Origin: Bemisia tabaci
Taxonomy: Eukaryota; Arthropoda; Insecta; Hemiptera; Aleyrodidae
NCBI RefSeq assembly: GCF_918797505.1
Contig: NC_092794.1
Location: forward strand, 74,437,345 to 74,501,344
Direction of reading: 5' to 3'
Length of the DNA stretch: 64,000 nucleotides
Shown piece after piece: positions 53,952-64,000 of the stretch; the stretch's first letter is position 1; each line of letters opens with the position of its first letter. The translations under genes and the position numbers were made by a program. Under the pieces are notes generated by a model, which saw nothing but the letters and a program-made list of their open reading frames with translations, was not told the origin of the DNA and did not search any database.

Positions 53952-54146
53952 AAGCCGCCAGGCCAACGATAGAGTGTCCGCACCAATTTGGCTACTACCG
54001 GCTGGGAGACCAAACACACTGCAGCCAGTATACGAACTGCGCCAACGGAATAGGCTACGTCCAAACCTGTCCGGAGGGACTTGCTTTCAATGAAGTAACC
54101 ATTCGATGTGATTGGCCGGACGAAGTCTCGACATGTGATGCTGAGA
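53952..54146 (+). CDS. Chitin-binding CBM14 (peritrophin-A) exon
   Basis: 195 bp (65 codons), phase 1 at both ends. It is bounded by TTAAAATTAG and the strong donor GAGA|GTAAGT. It encodes one complete peritrophin-A domain with cysteines spaced C-x14-C-x5-C-x9-C-x12-C-x8-C and the family signatures FGYYRLGDQ, CPEGLAFNE and CDWPDEV. Such domains bind chitin in cuticle or peritrophic matrix outside the cell, and three disulphides are expected. A single domain next to a very long Ser/Pro-rich region fits CPAP1-like or mucin-like cuticle proteins. The frame joins to the exon ending at 17546. The downstream exon was not found, so the stop lies in unrecognised sequence or beyond the window. Confidence 0.9.
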
Positions 54147-54318
54147 GTAAGTTAAGTCAACAATAGAAGAGTACACTGGAAGGAGTCAAAGTCTGAAGTG
54201 CGCAGGGTGTCTCTTATTTTCGAAGTTTGACAATAGTGTCAACGTTTGCCGCAGAGACTGGGGCTGAAACAAAGCGCACCAAACAACAATTTCGCACCGT
54301 TGAGGTGAAAGTTCTAAT

Positions 54319-54602
54319 GGCCTGGTTACACGATCAAATTCCCGTCAAATTCCGATCAAATGGTGACTGGTGCGCACCATCTATCATCAAATTTCTGCGA
54401 CCTGCAAAAATTTGATTGTAGATGATGGAGCTGTGGGGCTCATCCTTCCTCTGATTTCCACACAACCGTGCTTATTTCATGCTTATTTCAATCAACACGC
54501 TGTATTAATTAATTTTACTCATCAATCTAGATAACTCTCGACCGCCATCTTGGTCATCATTTTCATCGGAATTTGACGGGAATTTGATCGTGTAACCAGG
54601 CC
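54319..54602. mobile_element. 284-bp MITE in the following intron
   Basis: Inverted ends GGCCTGGTTACACGATCAAA and complement extend ~38 bp (to TTCCGATC). It lies directly before a LINE fragment. The target duplication could not be resolved. Confidence 0.8.
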
Positions 54603-55012
54603 ACAAGAAAGATAGCTGGTTTTACACTTCGGGATCGGCAGACCAGCGAGTCCATCAGGGATGCTCTTGGGGTGCGAGATGCAGCCAAGTGGACCAGTGT
54701 GAGGAGAAGGATGTGGTCGGAGCACGTTGATCGAATGGATGAAGAGAGACTAGCGAAAATTTGTATGACCGGACAACCCATTGGGAAAAGATTACCTGGA
54801 CGACCGCCTGAGAGATGGGCACAAAGCATGACTCTCCTCTCCAGAGGATGATTAACGATTTTAGTTTGTTATTATATTGATTTGACAAGTCCTTTGTTTT
54901 ATAGTGATTTTTTTAGATTTTTAATACTTATATTTAGTTTCTTGTGCTTGATACTTGATGGTCTGACAAACAAGGCTGCGCCCTAGTTGTTACAAGAAGG
55001 GGAAGAAGAAGA
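54603..55012 (+). pseudogene. 3' end of a LINE (reverse transcriptase C-terminus)
   Basis: 54606-54850 encodes TLRDRQTSESIRDALGV, HVDRMDEERLAKI and GKRLPGRPPERWAQ. This is the conserved C-terminal pattern (GHVxRM, GRPxxRW) of RTE/CR1-like LINE reverse transcriptases. It ends in a short untranslated region with GGCTGCGCCCTAGTTGTTAC and (GAA)n, typical of such elements. It is 5'-truncated at the MITE border. Confidence 0.75.
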
Positions 55013-56502
55013 CATTAGTGTTCAAGTTGGTTAAACCTTTAAAAAGTTTCCTCCACGCTCCACGCAGTGTAGGTACCTATATCGAAGCAAACTTTAAACA
55101 ATGCTGGTGTCTGCAATCGCAGTGCGATAGCAATACTTAGCATGGGAACTTGAGAAATGTTTGATAAATCACTTAGCATTGGGTATACCATTTTTATGAT
55201 GGATACCTATTGGGGTCTGCTTTTGATTTAGCAAAAGTCAAAACATTTACCTATGGCTGATAAAATTGCAGAAGTTGTTCCTTTTTTGCGGCATGACTGC
55301 GATTTTTTTTTTATTTTCTTCTGTTATTTATTTTTTTCTATTTTCCCAAGCTTCATTGATTTACTATTTCGATCTAATGATACCGCTCTTTATTGTCAAA
55401 GCAAAAACGCGAGGAACCTCCGAGGGAAGACAAACGGCTGTACTAGCAGTATTTTTAATAATTTGTCTGAATTTTTAATTACTAGTATTGCTGTATCGAC
55501 TTAGCATGTCATTCAAAGTTTGTTGAACTGTTTTCCATCTGACGCTATTTTTAGGAAGCCATTATTTTTTTCATTTTGAAAGAAATCAGGGCCTTATCAT
55601 AAAGTATTTGAATTTTCTTGTCTTTCTTTCTCTCCTTTTTCATTTTTCGTATTTAATTTTTTCGGATGCGTGTTTGTGTCAATTAGTATTTAGCTGAAAT
55701 AAGTTCTAATTATATGTGTAAACTTTTTAATCCGAACTAGGTACTTTTCCTCGAGTCAATGCGGCGATGCCCTGTGTCATTTGCTTCCAACTTTTTCTTC
55801 TTTAACTCCTTTATGAGCCAAAGGATGTAAAGTAATGCGCTGTTTTTATTCTTTGGTTTTTCTCATTCTTACCCACTGTCCAAACGCGGCCACAAAACTT
55901 GGACACTTTTTATTTAAAGTAGCTAAACAACGCCCCTTCATAACGCCGGGTTCATACAACTATTTGTGCTTGTTGAATGTCCTTGTGGTATCTGCAAAAT
56001 TGAAGGGTATATGTTGTGATGTAAAGTCCAACCAACAAATTTCATCTTAGATATTTTATACATGCTGATCACAGTTGAACTTCCAAATAATAAAAACCAA
56101 AATCACCAAAGGGAGGAAAATTACAAAAGATAACTACGACGTGTTATTTTATGAATTAATCTCTTGATGACAGTGTGACTTATTTTCTTTTAAATGAAGA
56201 AAAACAAGATGATAGACCAACATCAAAAAGGTTCCGAATAAGTGAAATGTTGTATGTGTGCTATACTACTTTCATGTCGTTGCTATTTCTTTTATCTTCT
56301 TCTTCTTCTTTTTGGCGTAAAAATTGTTATTTTTTGCTAAATTTTGGAGAGAATATTGCTTTAAGAACATTGAATGTAAATTAATTTGATTGAATAAAGA
56401 AAATAACATCATTAATTTGGGTGAACAGATAAAATTACATCATTATTTGGGTTAACATCTATTATGATTCTAATTATTTTTTAAGTATATTTTATTTTTT
56501 AT
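55013..56502. other. AT-rich DNA, no feature recognised
   Basis: Several pyrimidine-rich tracts followed by AG could be acceptors, but none opens a convincing coding exon. Confidence 0.4.
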
Positions 56503-56715
56503 TTTTTTTTTTATTGAGTGTTTGACAAAAAAGGAAAAAAAACATTATTAGCATCACAACGTCTACAAGGTGACTTACGATTTCTTGTGATGAAGCGATT
56601 AAAAAACAAAATAATCAATTATAAAAATTAAATTCACGGAACAAGTATCGAACTCCGAGCCTGCAGCACCATAGGCGAGCGCGCTACAGCTTGGACAACT
56701 ATCTCACATGAACCT
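56503..56715 (-). mobile_element. Probable tRNA-derived SINE remnant
   Basis: On the minus strand GTCCAAGCTGTAGCGCGCTC then GGAGTTCGATACTTG (B box) are followed by a body and an A-rich end (T-rich at 56503-56514). No duplication was verified. Confidence 0.5.
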
Positions 56716-56935
56716 ACCGACATTCGGATCTCATTAAAAGGTGCGCGCACAGTAGGCTCAACTTGAGCGCGTCGCTGACACAAAAAAACGGCAACTTCAA
56801 AAATTCATAACTCAAAAACGGCTGGGCATTGGCACCTAAAAAAAATACGGGTTCATATATTAACCTATTCTACCTCTCTGCCAAATTTGAACCCGATCTG
56901 AGGGGGACAGTCTGTAGCCTCCCCTCCCAAGTAGC

Positions 56936-58044
56936 ATGGATTGCAATTTCATTGCAATGGATTGTGAGTTGATTGCAATTTTTGCTTGTTGCCTATACGT
57001 TCATTTGAAGGCGCTTAAAAAGTTGCAATTTTATTGCAATAAGTTTGCAAGAAATGTAGATTATGCTTGTTGCCTAACCTTCTTTTTCAAGGCACTATAA
57101 AGACTGCAATTTCGATGCAATCATGTTGTAACAAATTCACGCCATGTGCCTGGCATCCAATTCTCTAGTTGTTTTAAAGTTTTTTCGACTTAAATGTCTC
57201 ACCTAACCCATATAGCCCAACATATTTTGAAAATATTGTCACCTTTATCAAAATATTTTCATGGCAATATTGTAATTAAAATATTTTCAAAATATTTTTA
57301 AAACATTTTAAAGGAATATTTTGAAAATGTTTACAAAAAATATTTTTAAAATAATTCAAAAATATTGCCTGTAAACATGCATGTTAAAAATATTCCTTAA
57401 GAAAGTTTTGAAAATATTTTAAAAATATTTTTTGAAAATATTTTTAAGTTCTCAAGTTAGTATGTGGTGTAATTTACACCGATGTAAATTTAGTGTGAGT
57501 ACCTATTACGTGATATCGAAAAAAAAAATCAGACAAAAAAAATATGAAAAAAATAAATAACACGAAAAAAATAAATAATAGGCAAAAGAAAGAAGCCTGA
57601 GAAAAACGGCGTTAATCAAATCTATGATGAATGTTGAGCCACGCACTGACGCAATGCATGCGATAACAGCCTTAACAGGCGTGATTTCAACCCAGCTCAT
57701 CATCAGCTCCCTGTAGCTCAGTGGAAGAGTGCTCCGCTATGACATTCGCAGGTCGGGTTCAAGCCCACTCAAAGGCGTCCGGTATTTTATGCTGCTAAAC
57801 GTCGTAGGACATTATGTAAGCATGGGTTCGAATTATTATAATTTCCCCGGAAAATTTAGGGGTTGAAATTTAAAGGTCGTCAATATTGAAATTTCTTTGC
57901 AAAAAAAAAAAAATCGCAACTTTTTTACAATGAGGGGGTCAGATGTTGTAAAATAATTGCAATTTTCTTGCAAGAAAGTTGAAATCATCTGGAAATTTTA
58001 TTTCATTTAAATTGCAATTTTTTCTTTGCAAAATGCTACTTGGG
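56936..58044. mobile_element. CCCAAGTAGCA-terminated element, copy 3
   Basis: Perfect 11-bp terminal repeats (56936-56946 and 58034-58044) with CT on both sides, a 2-bp duplication. The subterminal regions are dense in ATTGCAAT words, and about 57220-57450 is dense in AAAATATTTT words. A tRNA-like relic lies at 57708-57780. Confidence 0.75.
57708..57780 (+). tRNA. tRNA-like relic, not functional
   Basis: TGTAGCTCAGTGGAAGAGTG is a good D-arm/A box and GGTCGGGTTCAAGCCCACTC a B box/T-arm-like segment. The 5' stem CCCTGTA has no matching 3' strand and the anticodon arm is poor. It is a decayed tRNA or SINE head. Confidence 0.4.
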
Positions 58045-58150
58045 CTTGTAAGACGTCGAGTGCGTCCACAATGAACTCAAAGTGGGATCGATCCCCGACT
58101 CATGAGATCTTGATTATTACCTGACTATCATTGTTCATTGTTTTACTGCA

Positions 58151-58372
58151 ATATTTCATCAATCAGTCATTCTAAAACGCGTCCTTTTAATTTTAAAGTA
58201 ATTTTAAGTAAAGTTTAAAATTGAAGTATACCTCATATCGTAATTTTTTAGGGGAAAAATAAAACTAACACTGATAGGAGGGTAAAAATAGGGCCGCGAA
58301 GCGGCCCATTGATGGCGCGGAGCGCCTTCAGGGGGTTGGGCCGCGTAGCGGCCAGGGGGCGTAGCCCCCTAG
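58151..58372 (+). mobile_element. Mini-hairpin element, copy 2
   Basis: Matches 36005-36225 throughout with a few substitutions. Its four hairpins are at 58291-58307, 58314-58326, 58339-58353 and 58354-58370, again ending CCTAG before T. Flanks differ from copy 1, so both boundaries are real. Confidence 0.82.
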
Positions 58373-59151
58373 TTCTAGAATGAAGAATAATTGAGATTTA
58401 GGTATTGTTCCTTTAAGAGTACCTGTTTTTTTGGAACGTAGTATGATTTTATTCGAGGTTTTAATGCGTTTTATGGCTTTTTAAACAAAAAAATCAGACT
58501 TTGCATTCCAGTTGAATTTGATAACTACTGGTGCTACTTATCGTTTTCAAGTAACTGTAATGTTGAGCGTATTGCAAACAGCATGACTACATGACTTCAA
58601 CAGCTCATGTTGTGCTACCATATGTGGAAATTCCTCGAAACTCTTCGGCCTTTTCTCCACGGGCCGTTTCACGGGATTTGTCCCAGGGAAAAATCCCACT
58701 TACAAAGTCGGGAAAAATATTGAGTTAGGTGATCAATATTTTTCCTAGTAGGTAATAAGTATGGTTCTTGTAACCCTAGGGCCAACTGAGAGAGAAAGAA
58801 GAAGTGAAAGCGAACTATACGATATTTTGTTAATTACTCCACTGTTCGTGCTTGTTTAGTTAAAACAATGTGTCTAATTGTCGATCGTGTTCACTTACTA
58901 TTTTAATCCCGGTTAAACACTCGATTTTTACTAACTTATCTTTCCGCGCAAACTTGTCGCACGACCATATGAGACCCGTCCCGTGGAGACGCTAACTGGG
59001 AACAATCCCAAAAGTTTCATTCCTACGATTCGAACCTGGGACAAACCCCATGGATACGTCCCGTGGAGACAAGGCCTTCGGACTTTACTTCGTACCCGGT
59101 TCCCTGCATGTGTGTTATCGATGTATACAAGGTGGCCTAGGTGGCCCAGAC
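58373..59151. other. No gene recognised
   Basis: A lone B-box-like GGTTCGAATC occurs on the minus strand near 59030. A short direct repeat (ACGTCCCGTGGAGAC-type, near 58975 and 59055) flanks it. Neither supports a gene. Confidence 0.4.
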
Positions 59152-59843
59152 TAGAGTACCTTAATAGACAGAATATCGACGGTGAAACTACCAAACCACG
59201 TATCTCGTTTGCGGTGTTTAAAAATCTACGCTCGCATTTTATTTTTTTGAAGTCGACCAAATCAATATCATTCCTTGAAATTTGCACAGAATTTTCTCCG
59301 CACAAAGAGGAAAAATCACAGAAATTTTCAAGACTAGACGTTAACTTCTAAATTAGTTTTTCATTTAAAAAATAATGTATGACAGGAAGTCTGCGACGTC
59401 GCAAACCAAGATACGTGGTTTGGTAGTTTCACCGTCGATATGGCCATTCGTATCTTTTCACGACAGAAAAACTGTGCCGCTTTTTGATTGGTCGACGAGT
59501 TTTTGGGTTCCATGATGCTCTTACAGCCATAAATAAACAAACAAGATGGCGCCTCACCGTAACATTCATGAGAAGCTAAAATTTGAAAAAACATTTCAAT
59601 TATACAGCAGTAACAATTTAAACTAGCATATCTACGAATAACACATGAAAAACGCATGAAAACACTATTAAATCGACTTTCGCCTTTATCATAGGAGGAT
59701 GTAAGATGTGCATAACCTCAAACTTGCTTGCTGATAACAGCCATCTTGTTTGTTTATTTACGGCCCTAAGAACATCATGTCAGCCTATTTTCTCGCGACC
59801 AATGAAAAACTGGCATAGAGATGGCCATACTCTGTCTATAAAG
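59152..59843. mobile_element. hAT-like element family J, copy 2, fused to a family-B fragment
   Basis: Starts TAGAGTACCTTAATAGACAG and is colinear with 39036-39765 but lacks the SINE. Its right end stops at TCTATAAAG and joins a family-B fragment (59844-59970) at GAGAGTCAAGAC. Both adjoining termini are missing. Confidence 0.85.
59176..59438. mobile_element. TCGACGG-ended MITE, copy 2
   Basis: 263 bp, TCGACGGTGAAAC ends with long inverted arms, TA on both sides. The intact site is seen in family J copy 1 at about 39053-39060. Confidence 0.88.
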
Positions 59844-59970
59844 ATGAGAGTCAAGACAATGTGAATCCATGTGATTTGTTCCCGTATTTTAGGCCTTCGC
59901 AGTATCACAAACGGGAATAAAGATTACATTTTCACCGATTGCAAAGATTATAATCTGGAATGGACCAGGA
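59844..59970 (-). mobile_element. Truncated family-B MITE
   Basis: GAGAGTCAAGACAATGTGAA through AATCTGGAATGGACCAGGA matches the reverse complement of part of 48635-48946. Truncated at both sides. Confidence 0.8.
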
Positions 59971-60046
59971 AATGGAGATGTCGCATGTGTGAGGAATTTG
60001 CGATTTGACTGTCGATTCTTATGTAAAAGTTCGCGAGAAACACGAT
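59971..60046. repeat. Dispersed repeat shared with 18960-19055
   Basis: The same words in the same order as the segment beside the Copia-hosting palindrome. Flanks differ. Confidence 0.7.
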
Positions 60047-60225
60047 GGTGCTACTGGTTTTAAAAATTTTAAATAAAAATTTTAAAAAAATTAATGGATA
60101 TGTTACTGAAAATTTCCAACATCGCAATCTGAGGTATATGATTCCGTAGTATCACCATCGATACCTTTTCTTGACCAGATCATCCTAAAGTACTCTTAAG
60201 TGTATTTTCCGAAGAAAAGACACTA

Positions 60226-61075
60226 TTGCATTCTCCCATGATGTCGGATCCAGACCCGAGACCTTGTGAAGAGCACCGATCACGGGTCGTAGATCACGAA
60301 AATATATGCCATTCAAATTCATGTGTATATATATATATATGTGTATATATATATATGTATATATGTATGTATGTATGTATATATGTATGTATGTATTTCC
60401 GCCTTTTAAAGATTTTTCGATTTTTGAACGTTGAAAGATATTTTGACCAATTTTTTTGCATTTAGTAGAGACTCATTAGAACTACTATTCCGCGAAAAAA
60501 AATTGAAATTTGAGGCAATAGATTTTGAGGGGTGGGGCTCGAAAGTGGGGGGAGGTTAAATCTTGTCCACTCGATAACTCGAGCGAAAATAAATATTTTG
60601 AGCTGAAATTTTTATGGGTGGTAGTTCTCCTCTAGGACTGGTTTGGTATTGAATTTGAGCTAAATCGGCTGAGCCGTTTAAAAATGGCGAGCTTTGAAAG
60701 TTTTAGGCGGGGGGGGGGTGCGCGGCATGAGGGGAGCCGGCCGGAGCAGGGCCGCACAGTGGGTTGGGGGAGAAAGTTTTTGGATAAGCTGATCGTCGCA
60801 CAGTGGGTCAAGGGGAAGAAGTTTTTGGACAAAATTTTCGTCGCACAGTGGGTCAGGGGGAGGAAGTTTTTGAAGAAGCTTTTCGTCGCTCGGTGGTTCA
60901 GGGGAAGGAAGATTTTGGACAAACTGCGCGTCGCACAGTGGGTCAGGTGAAGAAAGTTTTTGGAAGAAAACTATCGATTACACAATGACTTACTGACGTA
61001 CGATTTTATGACTACAAAAATCCCACTTCGGGAAATACACTTCCTTCCCGCGGTGGATGCGCGGGACACTTAAAA
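60226..61075 (+). repeat. Dispersed repeat I, copy 2, with microsatellite and minisatellite
   Basis: Colinear with 27195-27760. It contains a TATATG/TATG microsatellite (about 60327-60396) and the 45-bp array at 60751-60974. Confidence 0.75.
60751..60974 (+). repeat. 45-bp minisatellite, five units
   Basis: Units begin GTCGCACAGTGGGTC (or variants) at 60751, 60795, 60840, 60885 and 60930. The 45-bp period keeps an open frame across the units with a 15-residue repeat (VAQWVRGRKFLDK-like). The minus strand is also open. With no host gene context it is taken as non-coding. Confidence 0.9.
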
Positions 61076-61113
61076 AGAGGAAAAACTAGATGTGCAGACG
61101 ACTCTGAAAAGAC

Positions 61114-61195
61114 GCGCGCGAAGCGCGCATCCTGGGGGGGCTTGGGGAGGCTTCGCCCCCCCAAAAACCGGCGCGGAGCGAAGCGGAGCGCCGGT
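61114..61195. repeat. GC-rich mini-hairpin array beside the LINE 3' end
   Basis: GCGCGC-GAA-GCGCGC (61114-61128), GGGGAGGC-TTC-GCCCCCC (about 61145-61162) and a long stem ACCGGCGC...GCGCCGGT (about 61167-61194) enclosing GCGGAGC/GCGAAGC words, ending in a T-run. It looks like a bacterial terminator but lies in nuclear repeat DNA. Confidence 0.75.
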
Positions 61196-61269
61196 TTTTT
61201 TAACTCGTATTGATAAACATAACTGCAAGTCTATATATATATATATATAAATAAATAAATAAAGTCGCT

Positions 61270-64000
61270 TTACAACGCACTCTGGCGTTCTACGACACCC
61301 AAACGCCACATATGCCTGTCTTCCCAGAGGTTATCGGGCAACTGACACCGCAACATCTCTTCGTCAACGCCCTGCCGCCAACCCTTTACGGGACGTCCCC
61401 GTCGCCTCTTCCCAGGTGGTACCCAATCCAAAACTTGTTTGGGCAACCTCTCCTCCGACATTCTTTGCGCATGTCCATACCAGCATAACTGCCTGGACAT
61501 GACGTCATGCACGATATCTTTCTCAACCTTCATCACCTGGGGAATTCTCTCATTACGGACACGGTCCCGTCTCGAAATGCCGGCAGATCGCCGCCAAAAA
61601 TCCATTTCAGTTGCCCTCAACATTTCTTGCGTTCTTTTCGTCATAGGCCACACTTCACTACCATAGAGCACGATACTTTTAACGATGGCGTCATATATCC
61701 GGTGCTTGTTTGCCTTTGAGATGCTCTGATCCCAGAGCACCCCGTTCAGCATCGCGATGGCTCTCCTGCCCTGGATGATCCTGTCCTTAATTGCTCTATC
61801 CATCCTTCCATCCTGATCAAGCCAGATACCGAGATACTTGTACTCATCAAACTCTTCGATGCGCCGTCCATCCTCAAGCTCTATGCTTTGCCGTTGATGC
61901 GCTGCTCCCACAACCAGCTTCTCTGTCTTGGACACACTAACGTCCATGCCCCATTTCCGATATTCTTCGACCAACTTCCGCGTCATGTAATCTGCATCTT
62001 CCTCATCTTGAGCTACAACGATCTGGTCATCGGCAAAGCATAGAGTATAAAGGGTCTGCCCATCAAGGAGTGGAACGCCCATTCCCGCAACCTTATTTTT
62101 CCATTCCTTTAACACGTGCTCTAGGTATACCTTAAATAGTGTTGGTGACAAACAACAGCCTTGTTTTAGCCCTTTTGTGACGAAAAAACCTCCGGACAAC
62201 TCTCCACGACATTTAATTTTTGCTATCGTCCCGTTATAAAATGATTTAATTGCCCCCACAAGTCCTTTGCTAAAACCCCTTTTTTCCAAGGCTTCCCAAA
62301 GCTTCACTAACGGCACGCTGTCATAAGCTTTCTGAAGATCCACAAACACCAAGTGCAGCTCCTGGCTGACCGCCCTTTTCTTCTCGATGACCTGGGTAAT
62401 GGTGAACAAATGGTCGACGGTAGACCTACCGGCTCTAAAACCAGCCTGTTCTTCGGCTTCCTGGCCGCTCCAAACCTCTTCGACCTTAGCCTTGAGAATT
62501 TTACCGTAGACCTTGCTCAAGGTTCCTGTGACCGATATACCTCTGTAGTTGTCGCATCTTGCTTACTACCTTTCTTATGACTGGGAGTAATCCAAGATTC
62601 CTTCCAATCCTTTGGTAATTCGGAACCATGCAAACAGTCTTGCATGAGTTTCCTCAGATGTTCAAATATTTTACCGGTGCCACATTTTATCAACTCCGCC
62701 GGTATACCCCCAGGTCCAGGAGCTCTACGAGTTTTCAACTCCCTCACAGCCTTCACTACATCTTGGAGCTGGATCTCCACGTTGGAATCTTCTTTAGTGC
62801 TTATGACTCCGCCTTGGAACTCGGGTCGCCTCTCCGTTAATAAATCTTTAAAATAGTCCTCCATCTTGTCAATTGGTATCGGAGATATGATGTCGCGCAT
62901 TTTATTCCGTCGCAACCCTTTGATCACTTTCCAGCCTTCCGTACTTTTCCGGCCTCCAAGGTAGGTATTTATCTTCATACAGCTTTCTTCCCAAGCCTCA
63001 TTCTTCTTCCGAGTGATTACCCGACGGACTCTTGCTTGAGCCTGTCTGTGCATGATTTTATCATCCAACTTTTGGGAAGAGAGAAACTGATGATACCTAT
63101 TCCTTTTCACATTTATTTCCTCCTCTACCTCCGCATCCCACCAGTACGGTTTTCTGTTATCATTTTTTTGATCAGAAACCCCCAGGGCCTCCGCTGCCGC
63201 CGAGTGAACGCAATTCTTAATAAATTCATACCGCTCTTCCGTACTGCCATCGCACGCATCTCCTAACTTTCCGTCCAGGCGCTTTGCGTACAGAGCCTTG
63301 ACACTCGGGTGCTTTAGGCTATCGATGTTATACTGAACTTGATGTACGCGTTGTCGCTCCGGTTGTTGATTGTCGCCTTGATCGTTCTGCGACACACGAG
63401 CGGGAAAAGCTACATCCGCTCTGAGGAAATAGTGGTCACTACCGCAGGAGAGTCCTCTACATACTCTCACCTGCTGGATCTTCAGGTTTGTTACCTGTTT
63501 AACGAGCACGTAGTCAATGATGGATCTTAAGCCGCGGGTAGGTTGGACCCAAGTATATTTGTGAATATCCTTGTGTTGGTAGAACCCGTTCAATACTTTT
63601 AATTCCCTCTGCTCGCAAACGTCGATAATGCGGCTTCCGTTGTCGTTCACCGTAACTTCACCGAACGGGCCAACGATTTTACTGATCACCCGGGATCCCG
63701 TTCTTCCATTTAGATCCCCCAACACAAGGACTTCTCTCCTAGGTCCTACCTTCACTACCTCCTCGTCCAGTTCTTCAAAAAACTGATCCTTAAGTACGAT
63801 GGTAGCATCATCATTGACCCCGTATACCCCCAAAACAGTGACTCTGTGACCGTGCATCGTTAGGTTCATCTTAATCATGCGAGCGTTGATGGCTTCCCAG
63901 TTCTTAATATTTTTTCGAAATTTTTTGCGGATCAGAATTGCGACACCCTGTTGTGCACGCTGATGTTTCGGCACTCCACTGTAGAATAAATCATAGTCCC
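61270..64000 (-). pseudogene. RTE-like LINE ORF2, one frameshift, 5' end beyond window
   Basis: The minus strand runs in from the window edge without a start. The first frame (64000-62517) has an AP-endonuclease domain (GVAILIRKKF, LGDLNGRTGSR, RSIIDYVLV, GSDHYFLRADV), a linker, and the start of reverse transcriptase (RRAPGPGGIPAELIK, ITPSHKKGSKQD). A single-base loss near 62548-62552 shifts the frame. The second (62520-61270) continues with GFRAGRSTVDHLF, FVDLQKAYD, GLKQGCCLSP and the catalytic FADD, and ends in a GKRRRGRPVKGW tail. A very short 3' region ending in TTTA and TA repeats fits RTE elements. All core motifs survive, so inactivation is recent. Clade placement is by motif only. Confidence 0.85.

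Noticed and set aside
58990..59150. tRNA gene suggested by GGTTCGAATC on the minus strand
   Set aside because: No A box at the right distance and no cloverleaf stems.
60226..60465. 79-residue frame rich in Tyr, Ile and Cys
   Set aside because: Translation of a TATATG microsatellite.
61165..61200. Rho-independent terminator and possible bacterial insertion
   Set aside because: GC stem plus T-run matches the form, but it sits among eukaryotic retroelements and belongs to the mini-hairpin pattern.

Overview
This is nuclear DNA of an animal, most likely an insect. The evidence is spliced exons with GT/AG borders, an arthropod-style chitin-binding (CBM14 / peritrophin-A) domain, tRNA-derived SINEs, and Copia, BEL/Pao-like, Jockey-like and RTE-like retroelements. 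The species cannot be named from the sequence. There is no sign of bacterial operons, rRNA or CRISPR.

Host gene: I can support only one, on the + strand. A 2,733-bp Pro/Ser/Thr-rich exon (14814-17546) and a 195-bp CBM14 exon (53952-54146) are both phase 1-1, and their split codon joins in frame. They are probably consecutive exons of a secreted cuticle or mucin-like chitin-binding protein. The 36.4-kb intron between them holds most of the repeats. The 5' and 3' ends of the gene lie outside the window or were not recognised.

The rest is layered mobile DNA. 1-10.4 kb: inverted-repeat (foldback) elements, some nested. 10.5-14.3 kb: a SINE, then a 3.1-kb element with ~510-bp inverted repeats around a broken gene whose motifs suggest a PIN/FEN-type nuclease. 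19.2-24.0 kb: an intact Copia element with apparently identical LTRs, inserted at the centre of a palindrome. 24.9-28.6 kb: tandem and dispersed repeats. 28.6-32.8 kb: two long palindromes. 34.2-36.2 kb: a second fragment of the nuclease-like family, interrupted by a 5'-truncated Jockey-like LINE that abuts a small element made of very stable mini-hairpins. 38-53 kb: a stack of hAT-like elements with 8-bp target duplications. The largest, 41447-48535, is a foldback with ~184-bp tandem repeats in its arms and carries a short BEL/Pao-like LTR element. 53.5-61 kb: members of a CCCAAGTAGCA-terminated family, SINEs, LINE fragments, a 45-bp minisatellite and further hairpin arrays. 61.3-64 kb: an RTE-like LINE with one frameshift that runs off the window end.

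Paired empty and filled sites inside the window confirm several insertions directly: palindrome 31466-32758, composite 50794-52747, LTR element 42150-45480 and SINE 39342-39627. Nesting gives a relative chronology. Short open frames inside palindrome arms look like chance products of sequence symmetry and are not annotated as genes.
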